DNA of 64,000 nucleotides. Source: Pseudomonas sp. R28(2017). Its GTDB lineage: Bacteria > Pseudomonadota > Gammaproteobacteria > Pseudomonadales > Pseudomonadaceae. The stretch is taken from the NCBI RefSeq assembly GCF_002112505.1, contig NZ_NEHW01000011.1, positions 124,001 to 188,000 of the forward strand, written 5' to 3'. Position numbers and translations under genes: made by a program. Below are positions 15,856 through 23,432 of this stretch, piece by piece (position 1 is the stretch's first letter; each line of letters opens with the position of its first letter). The notes below the pieces were generated by a model that was not told where the DNA came from, did no database searches, and saw only the letters and a list, made by a program, of their open reading frames with translations.

Positions 15856-16953
15856 ATGATCAAGACGCCGTACTACCTCATCGACAAAACCAAGCTGCTG
15901 AGCAACATGGAGAAGATCGCCTACGTGCGCGAAAACTCCGGTGCCAAGGCACTGCTCGCCCTCAAGTGCTTCGCCACCTGGTCTGTGTTCGACCTGATGC
16001 AGCAGTACATGGACGGCACCACCTCGTCCTCGCTGTTCGAGCTCAAGCTCGGCCGCCAGAAGTTCGCTGGCGAGACCCACGCCTACAGCGTGGCCTGGGC
16101 CGATGACGAGATCGAGGAAATGCTCGAGAACTGCGACAAGATCATCTTCAACTCGATCGGCCAGCTGCAGCGCTTCGCCGAACAGTCCGAAGGCAAGGTC
16201 CGCGGCCTGCGCGTCAACCCGCAGGTCAGCAGCTCCGACTACCTGCTGGCCGACCCGGCCCGCCCGTTCAGCCGCCTCGGCGAATGGGACCCGGCCAAGA
16301 TCGAACAGGTGATCGAACAGATCTCCGGCTTCATGTTCCACAACAACTGCGAGAACGGTGACTTCGGCCTGTTCGACAAGATGCTGTCGCACATCGAAGA
16401 GCGCTTCGGCCACCTGCTGCACAAGGTCGAGTGGGTCAGCCTCGGCGGCGGTATCCACTTCACCGGCGAAGGCTATGCGCTGGACGCCTTCTGCGCGCGC
16501 CTGAAAGCCTTCTCGGAAAAGTACGGCGTGCAGGTCTACCTGGAGCCAGGCGAAGCCGCCATCACCAACAGCGCCTCGCTGGAAGTGACCGTGCTCGACA
16601 CCCTGTACAACGGCAAGCACCTGGCCGTGGTCGACAGCTCGATCGAAGCGCACCTGCTCGACCTGCTGATCTACCGCCTCAACGCCAAGATGGCGCCCAA
16701 CGACGGCGAGCACACCTACATGGTCTGCGGCAAGTCGTGCCTGGCGGGTGACATCTTCGGCGAATACCAATTCGACCGCCCGCTGGCCATCGGCGACCGC
16801 CTGTCGTTCATCGACACGGCCGGCTACACCATGGTCAAGAAAAACTGGTTCAACGGTCTGAAGATGCCGTCGATCGTGGTCAAGCAGCTCGACGGCAGCG
16901 TCGAGGTGGTCCGTGATTTCGGTTTCGAAGACTACGTTTCCAGCCTGTCGTAA
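15856..16953 (+). CDS. nspC: Carboxynorspermidine/carboxyspermidine decarboxylase
   Basis: A 365-residue PLP enzyme of the alanine-racemase fold. It decarboxylates carboxynorspermidine or carboxyspermidine, the last step of the carboxyaminopropyl route to triamines. The PLP Lys is K37 in ALLALKCFATW. Conserved catalytic features later in the chain include HNNCENGDF near residue 158, LGGGIHF near 196 and YLEPGEAA near 231. KSCLAGDIFGEY carries the C-terminal Cys of the dimer-interface active site. GGGGG precedes the ATG, just after a T-rich stretch. It is followed after 33 bases by the partner dehydrogenase, forming a complete two-gene pathway. Confidence 0.92.
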   Translation: MIKTPYYLIDKTKLLSNMEKIAYVRENSGAKALLALKCFATWSVFDLMQQYMDGTTSSSLFELKLGRQKFAGETHAYSVAWADDEIEEMLENCDKIIFNSIGQLQRFAEQSEGKVRGLRVNPQVSSSDYLLADPARPFSRLGEWDPAKIEQVIEQISGFMFHNNCENGDFGLFDKMLSHIEERFGHLLHKVEWVSLGGGIHFTGEGYALDAFCARLKAFSEKYGVQVYLEPGEAAITNSASLEVTVLDTLYNGKHLAVVDSSIEAHLLDLLIYRLNAKMAPNDGEHTYMVCGKSCLAGDIFGEYQFDRPLAIGDRLSFIDTAGYTMVKKNWFNGLKMPSIVVKQLDGSVEVVRDFGFEDYVSSLS

Positions 16954-16986
16954 GACCGGCTTTCCAAGTAAGGAGCAACAGGTAAA

Positions 16987-18231
16987 TTGAAGAAGAACGT
17001 TCTTATCATTGGTGCAGGAGGTGTCGCCAAGGTGGTGGCCCACAAGTGCGCGCAGCATAACGACGAACTGGGTCGTATCGCTATCGCGTCACGGAACATC
17101 TCCAAATGCCAGGCCATCATCGACAGCGTCAAGGCCAAGGGTAGCCTCAAGGTACCCGCCGACATCCAGGCCTTCTCGCTCAATGCCCTCGATGTCGAGG
17201 CGACCAAGGCACTGATCCGCGAGACCGAATCGCAGATCGTGATCAACGTCGGTTCCGCCTTCCTCAACATGTCGGTGCTGCGTGCCTGCATCGATACCGG
17301 TGTCGCCTACCTGGACACCGCCATCCACGAAGAGCCGGGCAAGATCTGCGAGACCCCGCCGTGGTACGGCAACTACGAGTGGAAACACCTCGAAGAGTGC
17401 CAACAAAAGAACATTACCGCCATTCTCGGCGTCGGTTTCGACCCGGGTGTGGTGAACAGCTACGCAAAACTTGCGCAGCAGCAATACTTCGACAGCATTG
17501 ATTCGATCGACATTCTCGACGTCAATGCCGGTTCGCACGGCAAGTACTTCGCGACCAACTTCGACCCGGAAATCAACTTCCGTGAATTCACCGGGCAAGT
17601 ATGGAGCTGGCAGAACAGCCAGTGGACCAGCAACACCATGTTCGAAGTCAAGCGCACCGACGACCTGCCGGTGGTCGGCTCGCAAAACCTGTACCTGACC
17701 GGCCACGACGAAGTTCATTCGATTTCGAAGAACCTCAATGTGCCTAACGTGCGCTTCTGGATGAGCTTCGGCGAACACTACATCAATGTGTTCACCGTGC
17801 TGAAGAACCTCGGCCTGCTCTCCGAGCAACCGGTGAAAACCGCCGAAGGCCTGGAAGTGGTACCGCTGAAAGTGGTCAAGGCCGTGCTGCCTGACCCGGC
17901 TTCGCTGGCCCCCGGCTACACCGGCAAGACCTGCATCGGTGACCTGGTCAAGGGCACCAAGAACGGCCAGCCGCGTGAAGTGTTCATCTACAACGTGGCC
18001 GACCACGAAGAAGCCTACGCCGAGACCGACAGCCAGGGCATTTCCTACACCGCCGGTGTACCACCGGTGGCCGCAGCCCTGCTGGTTGCCCGTGGCGAAT
18101 GGGATGCCAAGCGCATGGTCAACGTCGAGGAACTGCCAGCCGAGCCGTTCCTCAAGGCGCTGGACGTGATGGGCCTGCCGACCCGCGTCAAAGATGAAAA
18201 TGGCGATCGTCCCTGGGACGCTGAAGCCTAA
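16987..18231 (+). CDS. Carboxynorspermidine synthase (CANSDH), saccharopine-dehydrogenase family
   Basis: A 414-residue NADPH-dependent enzyme. It joins aspartate-semialdehyde to diaminopropane or putrescine to give carboxynorspermidine or carboxyspermidine, the substrate of the upstream decarboxylase. The Rossmann motif is VLIIGAGGVAKVVAHKC at residues 4-20. Further family marks are INVGSAFLNMSVLRACID near 80 and ILGVGFDPGVVNSYAK near 141. The start is a TTG at 16987 preceded by AAGGAG; the sequence is homologous right from this codon and there is no nearby ATG. A strong hairpin follows the stop. CANSDH and NspC together replace spermidine synthase for triamine formation. Confidence 0.92.
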   Translation: MKKNVLIIGAGGVAKVVAHKCAQHNDELGRIAIASRNISKCQAIIDSVKAKGSLKVPADIQAFSLNALDVEATKALIRETESQIVINVGSAFLNMSVLRACIDTGVAYLDTAIHEEPGKICETPPWYGNYEWKHLEECQQKNITAILGVGFDPGVVNSYAKLAQQQYFDSIDSIDILDVNAGSHGKYFATNFDPEINFREFTGQVWSWQNSQWTSNTMFEVKRTDDLPVVGSQNLYLTGHDEVHSISKNLNVPNVRFWMSFGEHYINVFTVLKNLGLLSEQPVKTAEGLEVVPLKVVKAVLPDPASLAPGYTGKTCIGDLVKGTKNGQPREVFIYNVADHEEAYAETDSQGISYTAGVPPVAAALLVARGEWDAKRMVNVEELPAEPFLKALDVMGLPTRVKDENGDRPWDAEA

Positions 18232-18240
18232 GCAGTAACC

Positions 18241-18269
18241 AGAAGGGGCGCCAACATGGCGCCCCTTCT
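18241..18269 (+). terminator. Hairpin terminator after the polyamine operon
   Basis: AGAAGGGGCGCC / GGCGCCCCTTCT form a perfect 12-bp stem with a 5-base loop 9 bases after the stop. No long T-run follows, only TGCATTT, so it may be a 3'-end stabiliser as well as a terminator. Confidence 0.7.
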
Positions 18270-18280
18270 GCATTTACAGG

Positions 18281-18590
18281 CCCGGCCTCTTCGCGGGCAA
18301 GCCCGCTCTCATAGAACAACACATAACTCTTTGATTTAGCGAAGATCTTGTGGGAGCGGGCGTGCCCGCGAACACCGGCGAAGCCGGTGCCATGCACCGC
18401 GTCGCATGCTTCGCGGGCACGCCCGCTCCCACAGGGTAAAGCGGCGCTTGCTGAGGCTTTGTTCTCTGCGCGACAGCGCAGCCCAAAGGGCTGGGTGATC
18501 TCCCACAGGAGCATCACAGCTTTCGAGATCTGTGCAGTACCTGTGGAAGCGGCGGTTCGGCGCCCCGACTTGCCCGCGAAGAGGCCAGTA
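18281..18590. repeat. Cluster of four REP units, including one variant unit
   Basis: The 371-base gene-free stretch between the polyamine operon and the methyltransferase is filled with REP units. These are CTCTTCGCGGGCAAGCCCGC at about 18288, GAGCGGGCGTGCCCGCGAA at about 18355 (centre base differs), CTTCGCGGGCACGCCCGCTC at about 18410, and the 38-base variant unit at 18549-18586. The first/second and third/fourth units are in opposite orientation. No gene is supported in this stretch. Confidence 0.88.
18549..18586 (+). repeat. Variant REP unit with inserted GTTCGGCGCC core (copy 1)
   Basis: GCGGCGGTTCGGCGCCCCGA followed by CTTGCCCGCGAAGAGGCC. The same 38 bases recur without change at 34797-34834 and 41369-41406, always in this orientation. 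Compared with ordinary units, about 15 bases are inserted in the centre. Confidence 0.85.
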
Positions 18591-18602
18591 CAGAAATACA
18601 CC

Positions 18603-19649
18603 CTACTTCCTGGCCTCCAGGATCAGGTTGAACGGCGTCTGCGTCGCCCGCCGGAACTGTGTGAACCCTGCCTCCTCGAACACCGCCCGCAAGCGCGCCT
18701 CCCCGGCCTGGGCGCCCAACCCCAGCCCCACTTCCTGGGACAACGAGTTAGGCGTGCAGATGAACGTCGACGCCGCATAGAACAAGCGCCCGACCGGCGT
18801 CAGGTTGCCCTCCAGCGAATCCTCGGCATAAGGCTCCACCAGCATCACTGTGCCGTCCGCCTTCAACGCCCGGTAGGCATGCTTCGCCGCGCCCACGGGG
18901 TCGCCCATGTCATGCAAGCAATCGAAGAAGCACACCAGGTCATGGTCATGCCCCGGGTAGTCCTTGGCCGACGCCTGCTGGAAGCTCACCCGCCCCGCCA
19001 GCCCGGCCTCGCGCGCACGCTCGCTGGCCGTGGCGATGGACGGTGCGTGATAGTCGTAGCCTGTGAAGGTAGACGCCGGAAACGCCTGTGCCAGGACCAG
19101 GGTCGAGGCGCCATGGCCGCAACCGACGTCGGCCACTTTGGCCCCGGCCTGCAGCTTGGCCACCACGCCTTCGAGCGCCGGTAGCCAGTCCGCGACCAGA
19201 AAGGTCCGGTAACCCGGCCGGAAGAACCGCTCGGTGCCACTGAACATGCACGGATGGTGGTCACCCCAGGCCAGCCCGCCATCGCCGCGCATGGCCGCCA
19301 CCAGCTTGTCCTTGTCATGGAACAGTGCCGCGATCACCGCTGCGCCACCGGCCATGTACGCCGGCGAGTCTTCCAGCGCCAGGGCCATGGCCTGCTCCTC
19401 GGGCAGAACGAAGGTGCCCTTGTCGTGCACCATGTAGCCGGAGGCCGCCTGGGCGTTGAGCCACTCGCGCACCAGACGCGCATGGCAGCCGGTTTTTGCC
19501 GCCAATGCCTCAGGCGTGGTCGGCTGGCTGTCCGCCATGGCCCGGTACAGCCCAAGCTCATCACCCAGGATGACATTGGCCAAGGTCGCCGCAGCCCCCA
19601 TGTCACCGACCAGCTTGCCCATGAATTCGTGAAGCCTTGCCTCGTCCAT
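18603..19649 (-). CDS. Class I SAM-dependent methyltransferase with N-terminal winged-helix domain
   Basis: A 348-residue cytoplasmic methyltransferase of the Rv2258c-like layout. An N-terminal helical/winged-helix segment is at about 20-95 (VILGDELGLYRAMADSQPTTPEALAAKTGCHARLVREWLNA), then the Rossmann-like SAM domain at about 165-330. SAM motif I is VADVGCGHGASTLVLAQ, motif II covers FTGYDYHAPSI, and the acidic strand DLVCFFDCLHDMGDP is the motif IV equivalent. GAGGAGG precedes the ATG. It is isolated between REP clusters and a long intergenic region. The substrate is unknown; small-molecule or quinone-like acceptors are typical of this fold. Confidence 0.87.
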   Translation of the reverse strand: MDEARLHEFMGKLVGDMGAAATLANVILGDELGLYRAMADSQPTTPEALAAKTGCHARLVREWLNAQAASGYMVHDKGTFVLPEEQAMALALEDSPAYMAGGAAVIAALFHDKDKLVAAMRGDGGLAWGDHHPCMFSGTERFFRPGYRTFLVADWLPALEGVVAKLQAGAKVADVGCGHGASTLVLAQAFPASTFTGYDYHAPSIATASERAREAGLAGRVSFQQASAKDYPGHDHDLVCFFDCLHDMGDPVGAAKHAYRALKADGTVMLVEPYAEDSLEGNLTPVGRLFYAASTFICTPNSLSQEVGLGLGAQAGEARLRAVFEEAGFTQFRRATQTPFNLILEARK

Positions 19650-20081
19650 GACCTGCCCTCCTCTGCAAGAAGGCCACCGTCGACGAAGAAGTCCGGTTCG
19701 AGGGTGCGGTGGTCAGTGGAATGAATGGATGTATATCCGTTAACAGTCTAGCTCTTCAGCGTTATTCACGGGCACGCCCAAACTACCCGACGCACGCAAT
19801 CAGGCCATGTTTCTTTCGCTTGTAATACTTGTAATTCCCCGCAACTTCCAGGCCCGCGGCAGTCACTCTTTAGTGCGCCGAGAAGATGCGTTCGCCTTTC
19901 ATTTGCAACGCAAACGTGTGCACTAACACGAGGTCTTCACAAGCGGGTTCAAGTAACAAAATTTAAACAAAAATGTGACATTTTTTTTCAGCTTTCTCGC
20001 CAAGGATCTCTGCGGCCAAATCCCAGATACCTGCGCGAGCAGGGGGTACTGCCCGTACAGGTTCACACCATGGAGCTTTGA
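19650..20081. promoter_or_regulatory. 432-bp gene-free region upstream of the ugd operon
   Basis: No gene is supported here. It becomes AT-rich from about 19740 and most so at 19920-19990. It contains the palindrome AAAAATGT-g-ACATTTTT at 19969-19985, a plausible regulator site. The start codon of ugd at 20082 is preceded by TGGAG. The region presumably holds the promoters of both the methyltransferase (minus) and the glycosylation operon (plus); I could not pick convincing -35/-10 pairs. Confidence 0.45.
19969..19985. promoter_or_regulatory. 17-bp palindrome in the ugd promoter region
   Basis: Perfect 8+1+8 symmetry, AAAAATGT-g-ACATTTTT, about 100 bases before ugd. The one-base centre rules out a hairpin, so protein binding is the natural reading. 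Confidence 0.4.
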
Positions 20082-21419
20082 ATGAAGGTTACGGTTTTCG
20101 GTACCGGCTATGTCGGCCTTACCCAGGCAGTCTGCCTGGCCCAGGTGGGGCACTCGGTGTTATGCATGGATATCAATGCCGAGCGGGTGGCGGCGCTCAG
20201 CGCGGGGCATTGCCCGATCTTCGAACCCGGCCTTGCGCCGCTGCTGGAGAAGAGCCTGGCCTGCGGCCGCCTGCGTTTCACCACTGATGCCGCCGAAGCG
20301 GCGCAGTACGCCAGGTTGCAGTTCATCGCCGTCGGCACCCCGCCGCAGGCCGATGGCAGCGCCGACATGCGCTTTGTGTTCAGCGTGGTCGACAGCATCC
20401 TCGAACATGCCGATGGTCCCAAGGTCATCGTCAACAAATCCACCTCGCCCGTCGGCACGGTAGACCGCATCAAGGCGCGCATCGGCCAGTCCGTGGCCGA
20501 CGCCGAGCGCTACCAGGTCATCAGCAACCCCGAATTCCTCAAGGAAGGTTCGGCAGTGGATGACTGCATGCGCCCTGACCGCATCATCATCGGCGGCGCT
20601 GCACCGGCCGAGGTCGAACTGCTGCGCGAGCTGTACCAGCCGTTCAGCCGCAACCGCGAGAAGCTCATGGTCATGGACGCGCGCAGCGCCGAGCTGACCA
20701 AATACGCCGCCAACTGCATGCTGGCGACCAAGATTTCCTTCATCAACGAAATCGCCAACCTGGCCGAGCACCTGGGCGCCGACATCGAAATGGTCCGCCG
20801 CGGCATCGGCTCGGACCCGCGCATCGGCTACGACTTCATCTACCCCGGCTGCGGCTTCGGCGGCTCGTGCTTCCCCAAGGACCTGCAGGCGCTGCGAAAG
20901 ACCGCCGAGGCCGAAGGCTTCGATCCACTGCTGCTGGGCGCGGTGGAGGCGGTCAACCAGCGGCAGAAATGCCGGCTGTTCAGCAAGATCCAGCGCCACT
21001 ACCCAGGCGGCCTGCACGGCAAGGTCTTCGCCTTGTGGGGGCTGTCGTTCAAACCCAACACCGACGATATCCGCGAGGCCTCCAGCCTGGTCCTGCTCGA
21101 AGCGCTGTGGGCCGCCGGCGCCAGCGTGCAGGCCCACGACCCGCAAGCCATGGAGGAAATTCAGCGTCACTACGGCAAGCGCCCCGACCTGACACTGGTG
21201 CCCTGCAAGGACGATGCGCTGGAAGGCGCCGACGCCCTGGTGATCGTCACCGAGTGGCAGGACTACCGGGTGCTGAACCTGGACAAGGTCCCGCAGCAAC
21301 TGGCTGATCGCGTGGTGTTCGACGGCCGCAACCTGTTCGAGCCCGAGCACATGGCCGCCGCCGGCCTCACGTATTACGCCATCGGCCGTGGCCAGGTGAA
21401 TCAACCATGCCCGTACTGA
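20082..21419 (+). CDS. ugd: UDP-glucose 6-dehydrogenase
   Basis: A 445-residue cytosolic NAD-dependent enzyme that oxidises UDP-glucose twice to UDP-glucuronate. Residues 3-12 are the Rossmann start TVFGTGYVGL. The catalytic Cys is C263 in GCGFGGSCFPKD. GTPPQADGSADM near 85 and NPEFLKEGSAVDD near 149 are family signatures, and the C-terminal UDP-binding part contains FALWGLSFKPNTDDIREA. It overlaps the next gene, a uronate epimerase, by 13 bases and opens a six-gene envelope-sugar operon. GDP-mannose dehydrogenase is the alternative, but the context favours UDP-glucuronate. Confidence 0.93.
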   Translation: MKVTVFGTGYVGLTQAVCLAQVGHSVLCMDINAERVAALSAGHCPIFEPGLAPLLEKSLACGRLRFTTDAAEAAQYARLQFIAVGTPPQADGSADMRFVFSVVDSILEHADGPKVIVNKSTSPVGTVDRIKARIGQSVADAERYQVISNPEFLKEGSAVDDCMRPDRIIIGGAAPAEVELLRELYQPFSRNREKLMVMDARSAELTKYAANCMLATKISFINEIANLAEHLGADIEMVRRGIGSDPRIGYDFIYPGCGFGGSCFPKDLQALRKTAEAEGFDPLLLGAVEAVNQRQKCRLFSKIQRHYPGGLHGKVFALWGLSFKPNTDDIREASSLVLLEALWAAGASVQAHDPQAMEEIQRHYGKRPDLTLVPCKDDALEGADALVIVTEWQDYRVLNLDKVPQQLADRVVFDGRNLFEPEHMAAAGLTYYAIGRGQVNQPCPY

Positions 21420-22381
21420 TCACCGGCGCGGCCGGATTCATCGGTTTCCACCTGGCCCGCCGCCTGTGCGAAGCGGGCATCGATGTGGTGGGCATCGACA
21501 ACCTCAACGCCTACTACAGCGTCGAGCTCAAACTGGCGCGCCTGCAACAGTTGCTCGCCTACCCCAACTTCCGCTTCCAGACGGTCGACATCGCCAACGC
21601 CGCCGACATGCAGCAATTGTTTGCCGGCCAGGCGTTCAGCGAAGTGATCCACCTCGCGGCGCAGGCCGGCGTGCGCTACTCGCTGGACAACCCGGCGGTC
21701 TATGGGCAGTCCAACCTGACCGGCTTTCTCAACCTGCTCGAAGCCTGCCGCCAGCACCCACCGCGACACCTGATCTATGCCTCCAGCAGTTCGGTGTACG
21801 GCGCCAACACCAAGCAGCCGTTCAGCATCGAGGACCCGGTCGAGCAGCCGATTTCGCTGTATGCCGCGAGTAAGCGCGCCAACGAGCTGATGGCGCACAG
21901 CTACGCGCACCTGTACCAGCTGCCGATCACCGGCCTGCGCTTCTTCACCGTCTATGGCCCGTGGGGCCGCCCCGACATGGCGCTGTTCAAGTTCACCCGG
22001 GCGATGCTCGACGGCCAGCCGATCGAGATCTACAACCACGGCCAGATGGCGCGCGACTTCACCTACATCGACGACATCGTCGAAAGCATCGTACGCCTGC
22101 GCCACAAGCCGCCACGGCCGGCTGCCGGGCAGCCGCCCTGCCAGCTGTTCAACATCGGCCGCGGCCAGCCGGTGCGCCTGCTGGCATTCGTCGAGTGCCT
22201 GGAGAACGCGCTGGGCATCAAGGCCCGGCGCGAATACCTGCCCTTGCAGGCGGGTGACGTGCTGGAAACCTGGGCCGACGTGGACTCACTGACGCGCTGG
22301 ATCGACTTTTCGCCGAGCACTCCGCTGGAGCACGGCGTCGCCGCTTTCGTTGGCTGGTACCGGGACTTCTACCGGGTTTGA
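21407..22381 (+). CDS. NAD-dependent UDP-glucuronate 4-epimerase-like enzyme
   Basis: A 324-residue extended short-chain dehydrogenase/reductase. The NAD motif is TGAAGFIG at residues 6-13, the catalytic Ser/Thr region SSSSVYG is near 125, and the Tyr-x3-Lys pair YAASK is near 145. NLNAYYSVELKLARLQQL and GLRFFTVYGPWGRPDMALFKF are close to the UDP-glucuronate 4-epimerases (such as Cap1J) that make UDP-galacturonate, rather than to GalE. It immediately follows ugd, which makes its substrate. The expected product is UDP-galacturonic acid for the downstream transferases. Specificity is inferred from likeness and context. Confidence 0.85.
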   Translation: MPVLITGAAGFIGFHLARRLCEAGIDVVGIDNLNAYYSVELKLARLQQLLAYPNFRFQTVDIANAADMQQLFAGQAFSEVIHLAAQAGVRYSLDNPAVYGQSNLTGFLNLLEACRQHPPRHLIYASSSSVYGANTKQPFSIEDPVEQPISLYAASKRANELMAHSYAHLYQLPITGLRFFTVYGPWGRPDMALFKFTRAMLDGQPIEIYNHGQMARDFTYIDDIVESIVRLRHKPPRPAAGQPPCQLFNIGRGQPVRLLAFVECLENALGIKARREYLPLQAGDVLETWADVDSLTRWIDFSPSTPLEHGVAAFVGWYRDFYRV

Positions 22382-22416
22382 ACCCCGCAATCATTACAAG
22401 AACACAGGTAGCCTCA

Positions 22417-23160
22417 ATGACTGAACCCCTTGACCTCTCGGTACTGATCCCCGCCAAGAATGAGGTCGACAACCTGCCGGCATTGCTGGCGGAAATCCGC
22501 ACGGCACTGGCCGCTGAACACTATGAAGTGCTGGTGGTCGACGACGGCAGCACGGACCAGACGCTCAACAGGCTGCGCCAGCTCAAGCAGCAAGGCTTCA
22601 CCCAGTTGCGCATCCTGCGCCACGACCGCTCGCTGGGCCAGAGCACCTCCATTTGGCACGCCGCCCAGGCTGCCCGCGGCCGCTGGCTGGCCACCCTCGA
22701 CGGCGACGGGCAGAACGACCCGGCCGACATCCCCGGCATGCTCGCCCTGGTGCGTGGCAACGAGGACCTCGGTGGCGGCATCAAGCTGGTGGCCGGGCAC
22801 CGCGTCAACCGCCGCGATACCGCCAGCAAGCGCTGGGCCTCGCGCTTTGCCAACGGCCTGCGCAGCCGCCTGCTCAAGGACGCCACGCCAGACACCGGCT
22901 GCGGCCTGAAGCTGATCGACCGCGACGCCTTCCTGCGCCTGCCCTATTTCGACCACATGCACCGTTTCATCCCGGCGCTGATCCTGCGCCACAAAGGCCG
23001 CATGCTGGTGCACCCGGTGAACCATCGCCCGCGCCATGCCGGGGTGTCCAAGTACGGCAACCTGGACCGCGCCCTGGTCGGCATCCTCGACCTGGTCGGG
23101 GTCTGGTGGCTGATCCGCCGCACGCGCCTGGACACCCAACCACAGGAGCTCGAAGGATGA
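22417..23160 (+). CDS. Family 2 glycosyltransferase (polyprenyl-phosphate glycosyltransferase type)
   Basis: A 247-residue inverting glycosyltransferase with the GT-A fold, close to dolichol-phosphate mannose synthase-like enzymes without the C-terminal membrane pair. LSVLIPAKNEVDNLPALL opens the domain, VVDDGST follows, and the DxD metal site is in LDGDGQNDPADI. The end contains a short amphipathic part (DRALVGILDLVGVWWLI). Such enzymes load a sugar onto undecaprenyl-phosphate for a GT83 transferase, as RgtE does with galacturonate in Rhizobium. The ATG at 22417 is chosen as the point where homology starts. It overlaps the next gene by 4 bases. Confidence 0.87.
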   Translation: MTEPLDLSVLIPAKNEVDNLPALLAEIRTALAAEHYEVLVVDDGSTDQTLNRLRQLKQQGFTQLRILRHDRSLGQSTSIWHAAQAARGRWLATLDGDGQNDPADIPGMLALVRGNEDLGGGIKLVAGHRVNRRDTASKRWASRFANGLRSRLLKDATPDTGCGLKLIDRDAFLRLPYFDHMHRFIPALILRHKGRMLVHPVNHRPRHAGVSKYGNLDRALVGILDLVGVWWLIRRTRLDTQPQELEG

Positions 23161-23429
23161 CCCGCGAAACCCTCTGGCTGATCGTCGGCTTCGCCGGTCA
23201 GGTCGTGTTCACCGGCCGCTTCGTCCTGCAGTGGCTGTACAGCGAATTCAAGCGGCGCAGCGTGATCCCGGTGGGCTTCTGGTACCTGAGCATGCTCGGC
23301 AGCGCCCTGTTGCTGATCTACGCCATCTACCGCGAAGACCCGGTGTTCATCATCGGCCAGTCGTTCGGCCTGGTGGTCTACCTGCGCAACCTGCAATTGA
23401 TTGCCCGAAACAAAGAGCAGAAGGAATAG
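23157..23429 (+). CDS. Lipid A biosynthesis N-terminal domain (LAB_N) membrane protein, 90 aa
   Basis: A short inner-membrane protein with about three hydrophobic segments. It has the LAB_N signature GQVVFTGRFVLQWLYSEFKRRSVIPVGFWYLS and LLLIYAIYREDPVFIIGQ. LAB_N proteins sit next to polyprenyl-phosphate glycosyltransferases in lipid A modification operons and may act as small flippase-like or coupling subunits, comparable to ArnE/ArnF. The start overlaps the GT2 stop (ATGA). It is 3 bases from the following GT83 gene, so all are cotranscribed. Confidence 0.88.
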   Translation: MTRETLWLIVGFAGQVVFTGRFVLQWLYSEFKRRSVIPVGFWYLSMLGSALLLIYAIYREDPVFIIGQSFGLVVYLRNLQLIARNKEQKE

Positions 23430-23432
23430 CCC

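Noticed and set aside
18281-18590. Repeated palindromes resembling a short CRISPR array
   Set aside because: Spacing is irregular, units alternate in orientation and recur at many other loci; they are REP elements. No cas gene is present.
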